Assembly (NCBI GenBank): GCA_025454815.1
Contig: JALONR010000025.1
Coordinates: forward strand, 1-61,301
Source of the DNA: Bacteroidales bacterium
Lineage (GTDB): Bacteria; Bacteroidota; Bacteroidia; Bacteroidales; VadinHA17
Length of the DNA stretch: 61,301 bases
Direction of reading: 5' to 3'
In this document: one piece after another, positions 36,168-43,798 of the stretch
Layout: each line of letters opens with the position of its first letter
Numbering within the stretch: position 1 is the stretch's first letter
Position numbers and translations under genes: made by a program
The notes under the pieces: model-generated
Seen by the model: the letters and a program-made list of their open reading frames with translations, nothing else
What the model was told of the DNA's origin: nothing
Database searches by the model: none

Positions 36168-36746
36168 CTAAATATTTTTTGTCACCTCCCCGCCTGAAAG
36201 CCTGTACTTCTGGCTGCTCTCGGGGCAGATCGCGAGGCCTTCATCGTTGAAGGTGAGCTTATGGCCGAATTCTGAAACCCATCCTGTCTGGCGTCCGGGG
36301 TTGCCCACCACGAGGGCATATGGCTTTACCGGCCTGGTAATGACTGCTCCCGCGCCGATAAGGCAATACTGTCCTATCTCATTGCCGCAAACAATGGTTG
36401 CATTGGCACCAATTGACGCTCCGCGCCTTACCATCGTGGTGACATACTGATCACGCCTGATGACGGCACTGCGGGGGTTGGTTATGTTGGTGAATACCAT
36501 CGACGGTCCCAGAAATACATCGTCCTCACATATAACTCCGGTATATATTGATACATTGTTCTGCACCTTTACATTATTTCCGAGGATGACGCCGGGTGAA
36601 ACAACCACGTTCTGGCCTATGTTGCATTTTTCACCCAATACCGCATCCTTCATTATGTGGCTGAAGTGCCAGATCTTCGTTCCGCGGCCGATGGTACAAC
36701 CCTCGTCGATTACCGCGGTTTGATGTGCAAAGTATTCCTTTTCCAT
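36168..36746 (-). CDS. wbpD: UDP-GlcNAc3NA 3-N-acetyltransferase
   Basis: WbpD acetylates the new 3-amino group using acetyl-CoA. The 192 residues form a left-handed beta-helix of hexapeptide repeats (IGRGTKIWHFSHI, LGNNVKVQNNVSIY, IGANATIVCGNEIG), with the FLGPSMVFTN and NPRSAVIRRDQY signatures of the WbpD/WlbB group and a C-terminal GWVSEFGHKL block. It is 5 bases after wbpE and 29 before wbpB, so the three genes are surely cotranscribed. Confidence 0.92.
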   Translation of the reverse strand: MEKEYFAHQTAVIDEGCTIGRGTKIWHFSHIMKDAVLGEKCNIGQNVVVSPGVILGNNVKVQNNVSIYTGVICEDDVFLGPSMVFTNITNPRSAVIRRDQYVTTMVRRGASIGANATIVCGNEIGQYCLIGAGAVITRPVKPYALVVGNPGRQTGWVSEFGHKLTFNDEGLAICPESSQKYRLSGGEVTKNI

Positions 36747-36751
36747 TTTTG

Positions 36752-37879
36752 TCAGTTGAATTTTGACCTGATGCAGCCGGTGATGTATGCCAGCTGTTCT
36801 TCATCCATTTCGGTGTGCATTGGCAGTGAGAGTACCTCTGCCGAGAGCCGGCTGGTTACGGGGAAGTCGTCAGGACTGTATCCCAGGTGGAGGTATGCTT
36901 TCTGCATATGCAGGGGTACCGGGTAGTAAATCATTGAAGGAATGCCCTCGTTTTCAAGGCATTCGCGCAGGTCATTGCGCCTTCCGCCGTCAATCCTCAG
37001 GGTGTACTGATGGAAGATATGGGTGGTAAACGGAGCCCTTTCGGGAATGGCAATGCCTGGCAGTCCGGAGAGTTCACTGTCATAGAATGCCGCGGCTTTG
37101 CGGCGTGCCTCATTGAACTCATCGAGGTGTCGAAGCTTGACCCTCAGTATGGCCGCCTGGATGGTATCAAGACGTGAGTTTACACCGATGGTATCATGGT
37201 AATACCTGACCTTCATTCCATGGTTGGTGATGCTCCGTATCAGGGCTGCCAGCTCATCATCATCAGTGAACAGCGCCCCTCCGTCGCCATAGCAGCCGAG
37301 GTTCTTTGACGGGAAAAAGGAGGTGCATCCGATGATGCCCATTGTTCCGGCCTTCTTTATGGTACCGTCATTGAAACTATATTCGGCGCCGTTGGCCTGG
37401 GCAGTGTCTTCAATTATATGGATGCCATGCTGTTGCGCCAGAACCGTGATAGCCTCCATATCTGCACACTGTCCGAAGAGGTGAACCGGTACTATTGCCC
37501 TGGTACGCGGAGTGATCGCTTTTTCTATTGCCTTCGTGCTGATATTGAAGGTGCCGGGGTCCGGTTCAACAAGCACTGCCCTGAGACCCAGAAGTTCAAT
37601 TACCTCAACGGTGGCGATGAACGTAAAATTGGTGGTTACCACTTCATCGCCCGGTTTGAGGCCCAGAGCCATCATTGCAATCTGGAGCGCATCGGTGCCG
37701 TTGGCACAGGAGATGACATGGCGGACACCCAGGTAACGCTGAAGCTCCTCCTCGAAGAGACGGACGTCAGGACCCTTGATGAAGGCAGTGGATCCGATCA
37801 CCCCGGCCACCGCACTGTCAATGTCCGCCTTAAGCCTCTCATACTGTGTACGGAGGTCTACCATCTCTATCTTTTTCAT
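36752..37879 (-). CDS. wbpE: UDP-3-keto-GlcNAcA aminotransferase (PLP-dependent)
   Basis: WbpE transfers an amino group from glutamate to C3 of the keto sugar. The 375-residue DegT/DnrJ/EryC1/StrS-family enzyme shows ANGTDALQIA, the EDTAQANGAEY stretch, and the PLP lysine Lys192 in SFFPSKNLGCYGDGGA. The substrate is assigned from the wbpD-wbpB-wbpA neighbours. It is the first gene of the six-gene minus-strand cluster; no exact -7 box is seen upstream. PorR of P. gingivalis, which is needed for the T9SS anchor sugar, belongs to the same enzyme group. Confidence 0.9.
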   Translation of the reverse strand: MKKIEMVDLRTQYERLKADIDSAVAGVIGSTAFIKGPDVRLFEEELQRYLGVRHVISCANGTDALQIAMMALGLKPGDEVVTTNFTFIATVEVIELLGLRAVLVEPDPGTFNISTKAIEKAITPRTRAIVPVHLFGQCADMEAITVLAQQHGIHIIEDTAQANGAEYSFNDGTIKKAGTMGIIGCTSFFPSKNLGCYGDGGALFTDDDELAALIRSITNHGMKVRYYHDTIGVNSRLDTIQAAILRVKLRHLDEFNEARRKAAAFYDSELSGLPGIAIPERAPFTTHIFHQYTLRIDGGRRNDLRECLENEGIPSMIYYPVPLHMQKAYLHLGYSPDDFPVTSRLSAEVLSLPMHTEMDEEQLAYITGCIRSKFN

Positions 37880-37957
37880 GTGCTTTTTATCTCTTTCAAG
37901 CGAAGATAATAGATTTTATTTAACCCATTTTCGGGTGAAGGAATCGGGTTTCTTTTT

Positions 37958-37965
37958 TATCTTTG
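37958..37965 (+). promoter_or_regulatory. -7 promoter box (TATCTTTG) for the HU/SPOR gene
   Basis: Exact match to TAnnTTTG, 17 bases before the ATG at 37983, in the divergent gap shared with wbpE. Confidence 0.55.
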
Positions 37966-37982
37966 TTCATTATTCTCTGCAC

Positions 37983-39065
37983 ATGGCGAGGGACATCAGC
38001 GGACAGATAAGGGAACTTCTTTTCAGACATGACTGCGTCATTATTCCGGGGCTTGGGGCATTCATAGGCAACTATTTCCCTGCCCGCGTTGACCGGAAGG
38101 AGGGGCTGTTTGAACCCCCTTCAAGAAAGATAACCTTCAATCGTCATCTCACAGGCAATGACGGGCTTCTGATAGGTCACATCTCATCAGTCCTGGGTGT
38201 TGGTTACGGTGAGGCAAGGGACATAGTCAACGACTGGTCAGGGGAGTTGAGGAGCAGGATCATGGCAGACCACCCGGTGACCATTGACCACCTGGGCACC
38301 TTCTCACTGAACTATGATCGCGCAATTGTCTTTGAACCGGACCTGACTGTCAACTATCTGCTTTCCTCCTACGGCCTTAGCGCCTATCACCGCAAGCCCG
38401 TCAGCGGCTTCGACGTGAGGAAGAAGGCTATTGAGAGACGGCATGAGCCTTCGGTGACAGAACCCTCGGTAAGAAGCCTTCTCTTCAGGGCAGCAGTGAT
38501 AATACCTGTGCTTGTGGCGCTGGCAGTGGTTCCGTTCAATGACAAGATATTCAAAAGCAAGGTGGAGGAATCAAACCTGAATCCCCTTGCCAGGGTTGAG
38601 CTTGATTATAACCGTCAGCAGATAGATGCCGAGAGGTCGGGAATAACCGTTGAGATTACTTCTCCGGATTCCGGAGCTTCAGAGGCGGAGCCTGTTGTCA
38701 GGCCCGATGTCACGCCGGAGAAAACCAGGGCCACGGAGAGTAAACCTGTTGTCAGGCCTGCTGCCACCGAATCAAAACCGGCTGCAGACACATCAGTGCC
38801 GGTCTCTTCCGTGAAAAGGACCACGGCTGTTGTAGTTGAGCAGTACAGGTTCATGGTGATCATCGGCAGTTTCCAGGGAGAGGACAATGCCCTCACAATG
38901 GTTGACAGACTGCGCAGGCAGGGATATGACCCGGAAGTAACCGGCGGTCCTGATGGCTTCCTCAGGGTCAGTGCACAGTCCTATCCTACCCTTGACGATG
39001 CAAAGGTCGTCCTTGAAAAACTGAGGAAGGAATATCCCGGAGCATGGGTGCATAAGAGCAGGTAA
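37983..39065 (+). CDS. HU-CCDC81-type and SPOR domain membrane protein
   Basis: The 360-residue product starts at 37983; the open frame upstream is antisense to wbpE and not coding. Residues about 1-150 match the paired HU-like CCDC81 domains of Bacteroidota (LFRHDCVIIPGLGAFIGNY, then DHLGTFSL). One transmembrane helix lies at about 167-184, then a Pro/Glu/Lys-rich linker with internal repeats (KPVVRPAATESKPAA), then a SPOR domain at about 287-360, which binds denuded glycan strands of septal peptidoglycan. The protein thus probably has its HU-like part in the cytoplasm and its SPOR part in the periplasm, with a role near the division site. The symbol is unknown. Confidence 0.85.
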   Translation: MARDISGQIRELLFRHDCVIIPGLGAFIGNYFPARVDRKEGLFEPPSRKITFNRHLTGNDGLLIGHISSVLGVGYGEARDIVNDWSGELRSRIMADHPVTIDHLGTFSLNYDRAIVFEPDLTVNYLLSSYGLSAYHRKPVSGFDVRKKAIERRHEPSVTEPSVRSLLFRAAVIIPVLVALAVVPFNDKIFKSKVEESNLNPLARVELDYNRQQIDAERSGITVEITSPDSGASEAEPVVRPDVTPEKTRATESKPVVRPAATESKPAADTSVPVSSVKRTTAVVVEQYRFMVIIGSFQGEDNALTMVDRLRRQGYDPEVTGGPDGFLRVSAQSYPTLDDAKVVLEKLRKEYPGAWVHKSR

Positions 39066-39076
39066 TTCAGGAACCA

Positions 39077-39104
39077 GGCAATAGGCAGTAGGCAACAGGC
39101 AGTA
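39077..39104 (+). repeat. Heptamer array GGCAATA-GGCAGTA-GGCAACA-GGCAGTA
   Basis: Four tandem 7-bp units in the convergent gap between the HU/SPOR gene and metG. The same units occur at 21714-21727 and, inverted, at 31692-31718. Confidence 0.65.
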
Positions 39105-39111
39105 GTGGGGG

Positions 39112-39158
39112 GATCCGCCATCTGGCGGATCGGGGCCTTCATCCGCCAGCTGGCGGAT
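39112..39158. repeat. Two GC-rich palindromes in tandem
   Basis: GATCCGCCA-TC-TGGCGGATC (39112-39131) and the perfect 18-bp palindrome ATCCGCCAGCTGGCGGAT (39141-39158) lie 9 bases apart. The second copies the core of the palindrome at 21684-21712. They may end transcription of the convergent genes but have no U-run. Confidence 0.7.
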
Positions 39159-39172
39159 CAGACCTTTCAGAC

Positions 39173-41206
39173 TTATTTTACCGGACTTCCGTTTTTAATC
39201 TTGTTTTCCGGTGTGACAAACACCAGCTTGCCGTTTTCGTCTTCGGCAAGAAGAACCATTCCCTTTGATTCGATGCCTTTAATTGTGCGGGGTGCCAGGT
39301 TAACTATCACCGAGATGTTCTTTCCCGGAAGCTCCTCCGGGGTGAAATGCTCCGCGATCCCTGAGACTATGGTTCTGACATCGATGCCTGTATCCACCTT
39401 CAGCCTGATCAGTTTGGTGGTTTTGGCCACCTTCTCTGCCTCAAGTATGGTGGCAGTACGGATATCCATTCTTGTGAACTCATCGAAGGTGACATCCTCT
39501 TTCTGTGGTATCACAGTGGCAACAGCACTCTGATTTGCCATTTTGGTGTCGAGAAGTTTCTGTATCTGCTTTTCAATCTGTGCGTCTTCTATCTTGCTGA
39601 ACAGCAGTTCACCTGATGAAACTACATGTCCGGCAGGCAGCAGGTCAGCTCGTCCTGCAGCATCCCAGTGCAGGGCAGAGATACCCAGCCAGCCCCTCAG
39701 TTTATCCATTGAGAATGGGAGGAAAGGTTCGAGCAGTATTGCAAGGTTGGCAGTTATTTGCAGGGAGATGAACATTATTGTTTTAACACGCTCAGGGTCG
39801 GTTTTCACCACCTTCCAGGGCTCGGTGTCTGCAAGGTACTTGTTGCCCAGGCGGGCCAGGTTCATTGCCTCGGCAAGGGCCTGGCGGAATCGGAAGGCTT
39901 CGAGGTTGCTTTCAGTGCTCTCACGGCAGGTCATTATCGCCGCGAGTGTCTCCCTGTCGTAGTCAGTCAATTCTCCCGGAGCGGGTACGCTACCCTTGTA
40001 GTAATTTGCAGTCAGCACCAGGGTGCGGTTTACGAAATTGCCGAGTATTGCAACAAGCTCGTTGTTGTTGCGTGCCTGGAATTCCTTCCAGGTAAAGTCG
40101 TTGTCTTTAGTTTCTGGGGCGCTTGCACACAGGGCGTAGCGCAGTGAGTCCTGCTTACCGGGAAAATCCTCAAGATATTCGTGAAGCCATACAGCCCAGT
40201 TCCTGGAGGTTGATATCTTGTCATTTTCAAGGTTGAGGAACTCGTTGGCCGGAACATTGTCGGGAAGGATGTAACTCCCCTCGGCTTTGAGCATGGCGGG
40301 GAAGATGATACAGTGAAACACAATGTTGTCCTTGCCGATGAAATGGATCATGCGGGTCTCCGGATCCTTCCAGTATTTCTCCCATTCGGGGGTCAGCTCC
40401 CTGGTTGCGGAGATATATCCTATCGGTGCGTCAAACCATACGTAGAGCACCTTCCCTTCGGCGCCGTCAACAGGTACGGGTACGCCCCAGTCGAGGTCAC
40501 GGCTGACGGCCCTTGGCTGAAGTCCCTGATCGAGCCACGACTTACACTGGCCGTATACGTTGGTTTTCCATTCGGTATGATCTTCGAGAATCCATTTCCT
40601 GATCCAGGGTTCATATTTGTCGAGCGGCAGGTACCAGTGGAGTGTGTCACGCATTAACGGGGCGCTTCCGCTGATGGTCGACTTCGGGTTTATAAGATCG
40701 GTGGGGCTGAGCGAGGTGCCGCACTTCTCACACTGGTCGCCATAGGCATTTTCATTTCCGCAGTGAGGGCATGTACCGGTTATATACCTGTCAGCCAGGA
40801 AGCATCCGGCTTCCTCGTCATAATACTGGCTTGAGGTCTTTTCGATGAAATCGCCCTGGTCATAGAGTTTGCGGAAGAACTGCGAAGCGGTCTCGTAGTG
40901 AATTTTGTTCGAGGTGCGTGAATATATGTCAAAGGCGATACCGAAATCAGCGAAGGCTTTCTTGTTAAGCTCATGGTAACGGTCAACCACCTCCTGGGGG
41001 GTGATTCCCTCTCTGCGGGCCTTGAGGGTGATGGGAACACCGTGTTCATCGGAGCCGCAGATGGAGATAACGTCCTCGCCGCGCATCCTGAGCCAGCGTG
41101 TGTATATGTCCGACGGCACGTAAACCCCTGCAAGGTGCCCTATGTGTATTGGTCCGTTGGCATACGGAAGGGCTGATGTGACTAGATGGCGCTTGAACTT
41201 CTTCAT
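39173..41206 (-). CDS. metG: Methionyl-tRNA synthetase
   Basis: MetG charges tRNA-Met. The 677 residues from the ATG at 41206 have the HIGH motif at 21-24 ([10 protein letters not shown]), a zinc knuckle with two CxxC pairs ([18 protein letters not shown]), and a C-terminal tRNA-binding OB domain ([20 protein letters not shown]). The KMSKS loop reads KISTS, which is the form common in Bacteroidota and not a sign of decay. An upstream extension of the frame has no homology support. An exact promoter box lies 31 bases upstream. Confidence 0.96.
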   Translation of the reverse strand: MKKFKRHLVTSALPYANGPIHIGHLAGVYVPSDIYTRWLRMRGEDVISICGSDEHGVPITLKARREGITPQEVVDRYHELNKKAFADFGIAFDIYSRTSNKIHYETASQFFRKLYDQGDFIEKTSSQYYDEEAGCFLADRYITGTCPHCGNENAYGDQCEKCGTSLSPTDLINPKSTISGSAPLMRDTLHWYLPLDKYEPWIRKWILEDHTEWKTNVYGQCKSWLDQGLQPRAVSRDLDWGVPVPVDGAEGKVLYVWFDAPIGYISATRELTPEWEKYWKDPETRMIHFIGKDNIVFHCIIFPAMLKAEGSYILPDNVPANEFLNLENDKISTSRNWAVWLHEYLEDFPGKQDSLRYALCASAPETKDNDFTWKEFQARNNNELVAILGNFVNRTLVLTANYYKGSVPAPGELTDYDRETLAAIMTCRESTESNLEAFRFRQALAEAMNLARLGNKYLADTEPWKVVKTDPERVKTIMFISLQITANLAILLEPFLPFSMDKLRGWLGISALHWDAAGRADLLPAGHVVSSGELLFSKIEDAQIEKQIQKLLDTKMANQSAVATVIPQKEDVTFDEFTRMDIRTATILEAEKVAKTTKLIRLKVDTGIDVRTIVSGIAEHFTPEELPGKNISVIVNLAPRTIKGIESKGMVLLAEDENGKLVFVTPENKIKNGSPVK

Positions 41207-41237
41207 CTGAGGAAAATGATTGCTGGTTTTAACCGGG

Positions 41238-41245
41238 CAAAGATA
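41238..41245 (-). promoter_or_regulatory. -7 promoter box for metG (TATCTTTG on the minus strand)
   Basis: Exact TAnnTTTG match 31 bases upstream of the metG ATG, within the 90-base gap after the LytTR gene. Confidence 0.55.
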
Positions 41246-41296
41246 ATGATTTTCAGAATGAGCGGGGGAGTCCTTCAATCAACGTGTAATGACCCG

Positions 41297-42148
41297 TTAT
41301 TCAACATGTCCGAAGGCTGCGAGCACATCATGCATGTATGTTCTCGATACCGGCACCGATGAGGCGGGGGTGCTCTCAAGCTCAAGCATCAGCCCTTCCT
41401 TTTCCCTTCGTATCAGTTTGACCTTCCCGATATTGACCAGCCATGAACGGTGACACCTGATAACAGCTTCCTCCTTAAGTTCCTCCTCCAGGGCCCTGAG
41501 TGTATTGCGCAGCATGAACCTGTTGAGCTTGCCCTGTGCCTGGTAGCAGACGGTGACATAGTTATCACTGGCCTGTACCCACAGCAGGTCAGAATGCTGC
41601 AGCGACATCCTCAGCACGCCTTTTTCGTCCCTGAGATGTATCATGGGACGCTGGCCGGGAAGGTCTGGCTGCTCCGTGATGTCAGACAGCCTTGTCTTGC
41701 TGTCTCGCCAGGCAAACCATAACCAGAGAAAAGTATAGGGAAGCAGCAGCGTAAGTGAGGTGTTCTGAACTGACCTGGCCAGCAGTTCGGCAAAGGGACG
41801 CTGATCCTTCAGTATCACAACCTCAAACAGGGTAAAGAAAAGCGCCATTGACACTATCTCCGCAGCAACCCATACAAGATAGTGCCAGATCAGCAGGGTC
41901 TTCCCCCGCCTGACGTGGTGATACATAAGAACCCGGCTGACGGCCACCACCAGCACACCGGCAAGGATCACCCCGCTGGCATAGAGAAGGAGGGTGATCT
42001 TTGCGGCCTCAAACCATGTGGCCACGCCGAAGGGGGTATAGAGGTTGAGAAAGAGGAGGGCAAAGCCTGCCGTAAAGAGTATCGTTGTAACGATATTCCT
42101 CTTTTCCGTAAGATATACGGGGAGTTTTTTACCGAGGTCGATATTCAT
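41297..42148 (-). CDS. Membrane-bound LytTR-family transcriptional regulator
   Basis: The 283 residues comprise four transmembrane helices (about 19-35, 45-68, 86-110 and 125-147) and a C-terminal LytTR DNA-binding domain (about 180-280) with the LLWVQASDNYVTVCY and VIRCHRSWLVNIGKVKLIRR blocks. There is no receiver domain, so it is a one-component membrane regulator or answers to a partner elsewhere; no histidine kinase is adjacent. It is divergent from the frameshifted hydrolase gene. Paired direct repeats in the shared gap could be its binding site. Confidence 0.88.
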   Translation of the reverse strand: MNIDLGKKLPVYLTEKRNIVTTILFTAGFALLFLNLYTPFGVATWFEAAKITLLLYASGVILAGVLVVAVSRVLMYHHVRRGKTLLIWHYLVWVAAEIVSMALFFTLFEVVILKDQRPFAELLARSVQNTSLTLLLPYTFLWLWFAWRDSKTRLSDITEQPDLPGQRPMIHLRDEKGVLRMSLQHSDLLWVQASDNYVTVCYQAQGKLNRFMLRNTLRALEEELKEEAVIRCHRSWLVNIGKVKLIRREKEGLMLELESTPASSVPVSRTYMHDVLAAFGHVE

Positions 42149-42165
42149 CTTGTCAATGGCCCACG

Positions 42166-42173
42166 CAAATTTA
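42166..42173 (-). promoter_or_regulatory. -7 promoter box for the LytTR gene (TAAATTTG on the minus strand)
   Basis: Exact TAnnTTTG match 17 bases upstream of the ATG. Confidence 0.5.
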
Positions 42174-42212
42174 ACACTTTTGCCGACCTGCCGTTTCCCT
42201 GGGAGAAAAGGT

Positions 42213-42265
42213 CCGGGAATTTCACCCCTGACCGGGAGTTTTCGCCCCTCATCCAGAAATTCCGG
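42213..42265. promoter_or_regulatory. Candidate operator: direct repeats inside an inverted repeat
   Basis: TTTCACCCCTGA (42220-42231) and TTTCGCCCCTCA (42240-42251) agree at 10 of 12 positions and start 20 bases apart, close to two helical turns, as LytTR dimers prefer. They are enclosed by CCGGGAATTTC (42213-42223) and GAAATTCCGG (42256-42265), which pair except for one base. The site lies in the gap between the LytTR gene and the hydrolase gene. Binding is inferred only. Confidence 0.35.
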
Positions 42266-42454
42266 CCCGCGGCCGGGGAGGAGACACCTATTTTTTGGCA
42301 GCTAACGGTCCATTCATTTTGTTTGCCGCAAAAAGAGGTCATGGGTTACACGGAGACAGAAAGAGAAATTGCCCTTCACTTCAGGAGCGGAATGACAGAG
42401 GGGGTCATTCCCGGCACCGGTGTGACACTAACTGCACAGAGATTCCGTTCAGAG

Positions 42455-42643
42455 GCTGACAGCTCATCTGCCGACGGCTCATCTGCCGACGGCTCAACAG
42501 CTGTCGGCTCACCGGCTGACAGCTCACCTGCTGACGGCTCACCGGCTGACTGCTCATCTGCTGGCGGCTCACCTGCCGGCGGCTCAACGGCTGACGGCTC
42601 CCCGGCTGCCAGCTCATCTCCTGACGGATCATCTGCTGAGGGC
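42455..42643 (+). repeat. 15-bp minisatellite coding a pentapeptide array
   Basis: Twelve 15-bp units plus a partial one, consensus GCTGACGGCTCATCT, code for pentapeptides of the type ADGSS, ADGSP and ADSSP. The unit is a multiple of three, so copy changes keep the frame. It interrupts the N-terminal part of the hydrolase gene. Confidence 0.92.
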
Positions 42644-42740
42644 AGGGAGGTCCCAGGTTTGTTCCGGTCTCTCTTCAGGTCAAATGAGCTTGAGGAGAGC
42701 AACCGTGAGTTCAGCTATTATATAATTTCCCCAGCGGGAC

Positions 42741-42772
42741 GCAAGCCGGAATCATCGCAAGCCGGAATCATC
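42741..42772 (+). repeat. Exact 16-bp tandem duplication that shifts the frame
   Basis: GCAAGCCGGAATCATC occurs twice back to back (42741-42756 and 42757-42772). One copy fewer would join the two halves of the hydrolase gene in frame. Confidence 0.95.
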
Positions 42773-42779
42773 GGGCGGC

Positions 42780-43736
42780 ATGATCAGCAGAGCCGGACTA
42801 CCTGATTCAGGAAACTCCGCCGCCGGCAGGGGTGCCATAATCCTTCTGCACGGACTGAATGAGAGGAGCTGGAACAAGTATCTCCAGTGGGGGGTAAGGC
42901 TGGCTGCCGATACCGGCAGGCCTGTGGTGCTTTTCCCTCTGGCCTACCACATGAACCGCTCGCCGCGGAGCTGGATTGACCGTCGTATCATGATGCCCCT
43001 GGTGTCAGCTCGCATGTCACTTCTTCCTGACACACGGCTTTCAACCTTTGTAAATGTGGCTCTCAGCACCCGCATGACGATCTCCCCCCAACGGTTCATG
43101 CTCTCCGGTTATCAGACGATTGGTGATCTCAGGGCTCTCATAACTTCACTGAGGGAAGGAAAGCTGCCTGGCATTTCTGAAGGCGGGCCGGTGGATATAT
43201 TTGCATATTCCATCGGCGCCCTGGTAACGCAGGTAATGATGTTGTCAGATCCCTCCCCTCTGCCTGATGACAGCCGGGTGATGCTGTTCTGCGGAGGGAG
43301 CACCTTCAACAGGATGAACGGTACATCAAAACTGATAATGGACAGCCGCGCATTCGACATGCTCCTCTCATTTTATGTGGGATGGCCCGCCCGGGCCATG
43401 AACGGCGACAGGGAGAGACTCATCAGGCTGATGAATGACACTCCGGAAGGGGAGGCCTTCTATGCAATGACTTCATTGCAGAGATTAAGAGACCTTCGGG
43501 GAAGACCATTCAGCCGTTACGGCGAAAGGTTCAAGGCTGTGACGCTGGCAGGTGACAGTGTGATTCCTCCTGAAGCCGTCAGGGAGACACTCGGCGGAGC
43601 CGACGTGGAGGTTTGGGAACCAGGCTATCCGTGTACTCATGAATCACCTTTCCCGCTGCTTACAGGGGAGAAGGCTGACGCCGCAGACCACACCTTCGGA
43701 AGGGTGTTTGAAACTGCGGCCCGATTTCTCTCATGA
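42780..43736 (+). CDS. Alpha/beta hydrolase, C-terminal catalytic part of the split gene
   Basis: If translated alone from the ATG at 42780 this gives 318 residues with an alpha/beta hydrolase core: IILLHGLNERSW (oxyanion strand and loop), a nucleophile elbow DIFAYSIGAL with Ser144 (A-x-S-x-G rather than G-x-S-x-G), and a late His in CTHESPFP. The block LFPLAYHMNRSPRSW is typical of a DUF6051-like Bacteroidota family. The substrate is unknown. The N-terminal 150 or so residues found in the family lie upstream in a different frame, see the pseudogene entry. This internal ATG has no promoter or ribosome-binding site of its own that I can see. Confidence 0.65.
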   Translation: MISRAGLPDSGNSAAGRGAIILLHGLNERSWNKYLQWGVRLAADTGRPVVLFPLAYHMNRSPRSWIDRRIMMPLVSARMSLLPDTRLSTFVNVALSTRMTISPQRFMLSGYQTIGDLRALITSLREGKLPGISEGGPVDIFAYSIGALVTQVMMLSDPSPLPDDSRVMLFCGGSTFNRMNGTSKLIMDSRAFDMLLSFYVGWPARAMNGDRERLIRLMNDTPEGEAFYAMTSLQRLRDLRGRPFSRYGERFKAVTLAGDSVIPPEAVRETLGGADVEVWEPGYPCTHESPFPLLTGEKADAADHTFGRVFETAARFLS

Positions 43737-43742
43737 AATGAC

Positions 43743-43750
43743 TATTTTTG
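43743..43750 (+). promoter_or_regulatory. -7 promoter box for the LD-carboxypeptidase gene (TATTTTTG)
   Basis: Exact TAnnTTTG match 48 bases before the ATG at 43799 and just after the hydrolase stop codon. Confidence 0.5.
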
Positions 43751-43798
43751 ATACGGTCACAGTTTCATACAACAAGTTCATTTTAAAAACACAGGCGA

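Larger units (their letters stand above)
42341..43736 (+). pseudogene. Frameshifted alpha/beta hydrolase gene (whole locus)
   Basis: The frame from the ATG at 42341 runs for 154 codons (MGYTETEREIALHF...) and stops at 42805. The hydrolase half continues in another frame to 43736. The break coincides with an exact 16-bp tandem duplication at 42741-42772; 16 is not a multiple of three, and deleting one copy fuses both halves into one frame of 459 codons that passes from FSYYIISPAG into the hydrolase start GRGAIILLHGLNERSW. The intact form resembles a Bacteroidota alpha/beta hydrolase family (DUF6051-like). The gene may be inactive, switchable by slippage, or affected by an assembly error. The linker also holds a 15-bp minisatellite. 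Confidence 0.75.

Noticed and set aside
39077..39158. Possible CRISPR array (heptamers plus palindromes)
   Set aside because: Units are 7 bp without spacers of constant length, and no cas gene is present.
39173..41206. KISTS in place of KMSKS in methionyl-tRNA synthetase as a sign of decay
   Set aside because: This form is usual for the enzyme in Bacteroidota; all other motifs are intact.
41882..42340. Open frame antisense to the LytTR gene, running into the hydrolase frame
   Set aside because: The LytTR protein on the other strand is clearly real; the real start of the plus-strand gene is the ATG at 42341.
42376..42702. Minus-strand frame with Pro/Glu/Ser pentapeptides opposite the minisatellite
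   Set aside because: A repeat unit of 15 bp is open on both strands by chance; the flanks have no homology on the minus strand.
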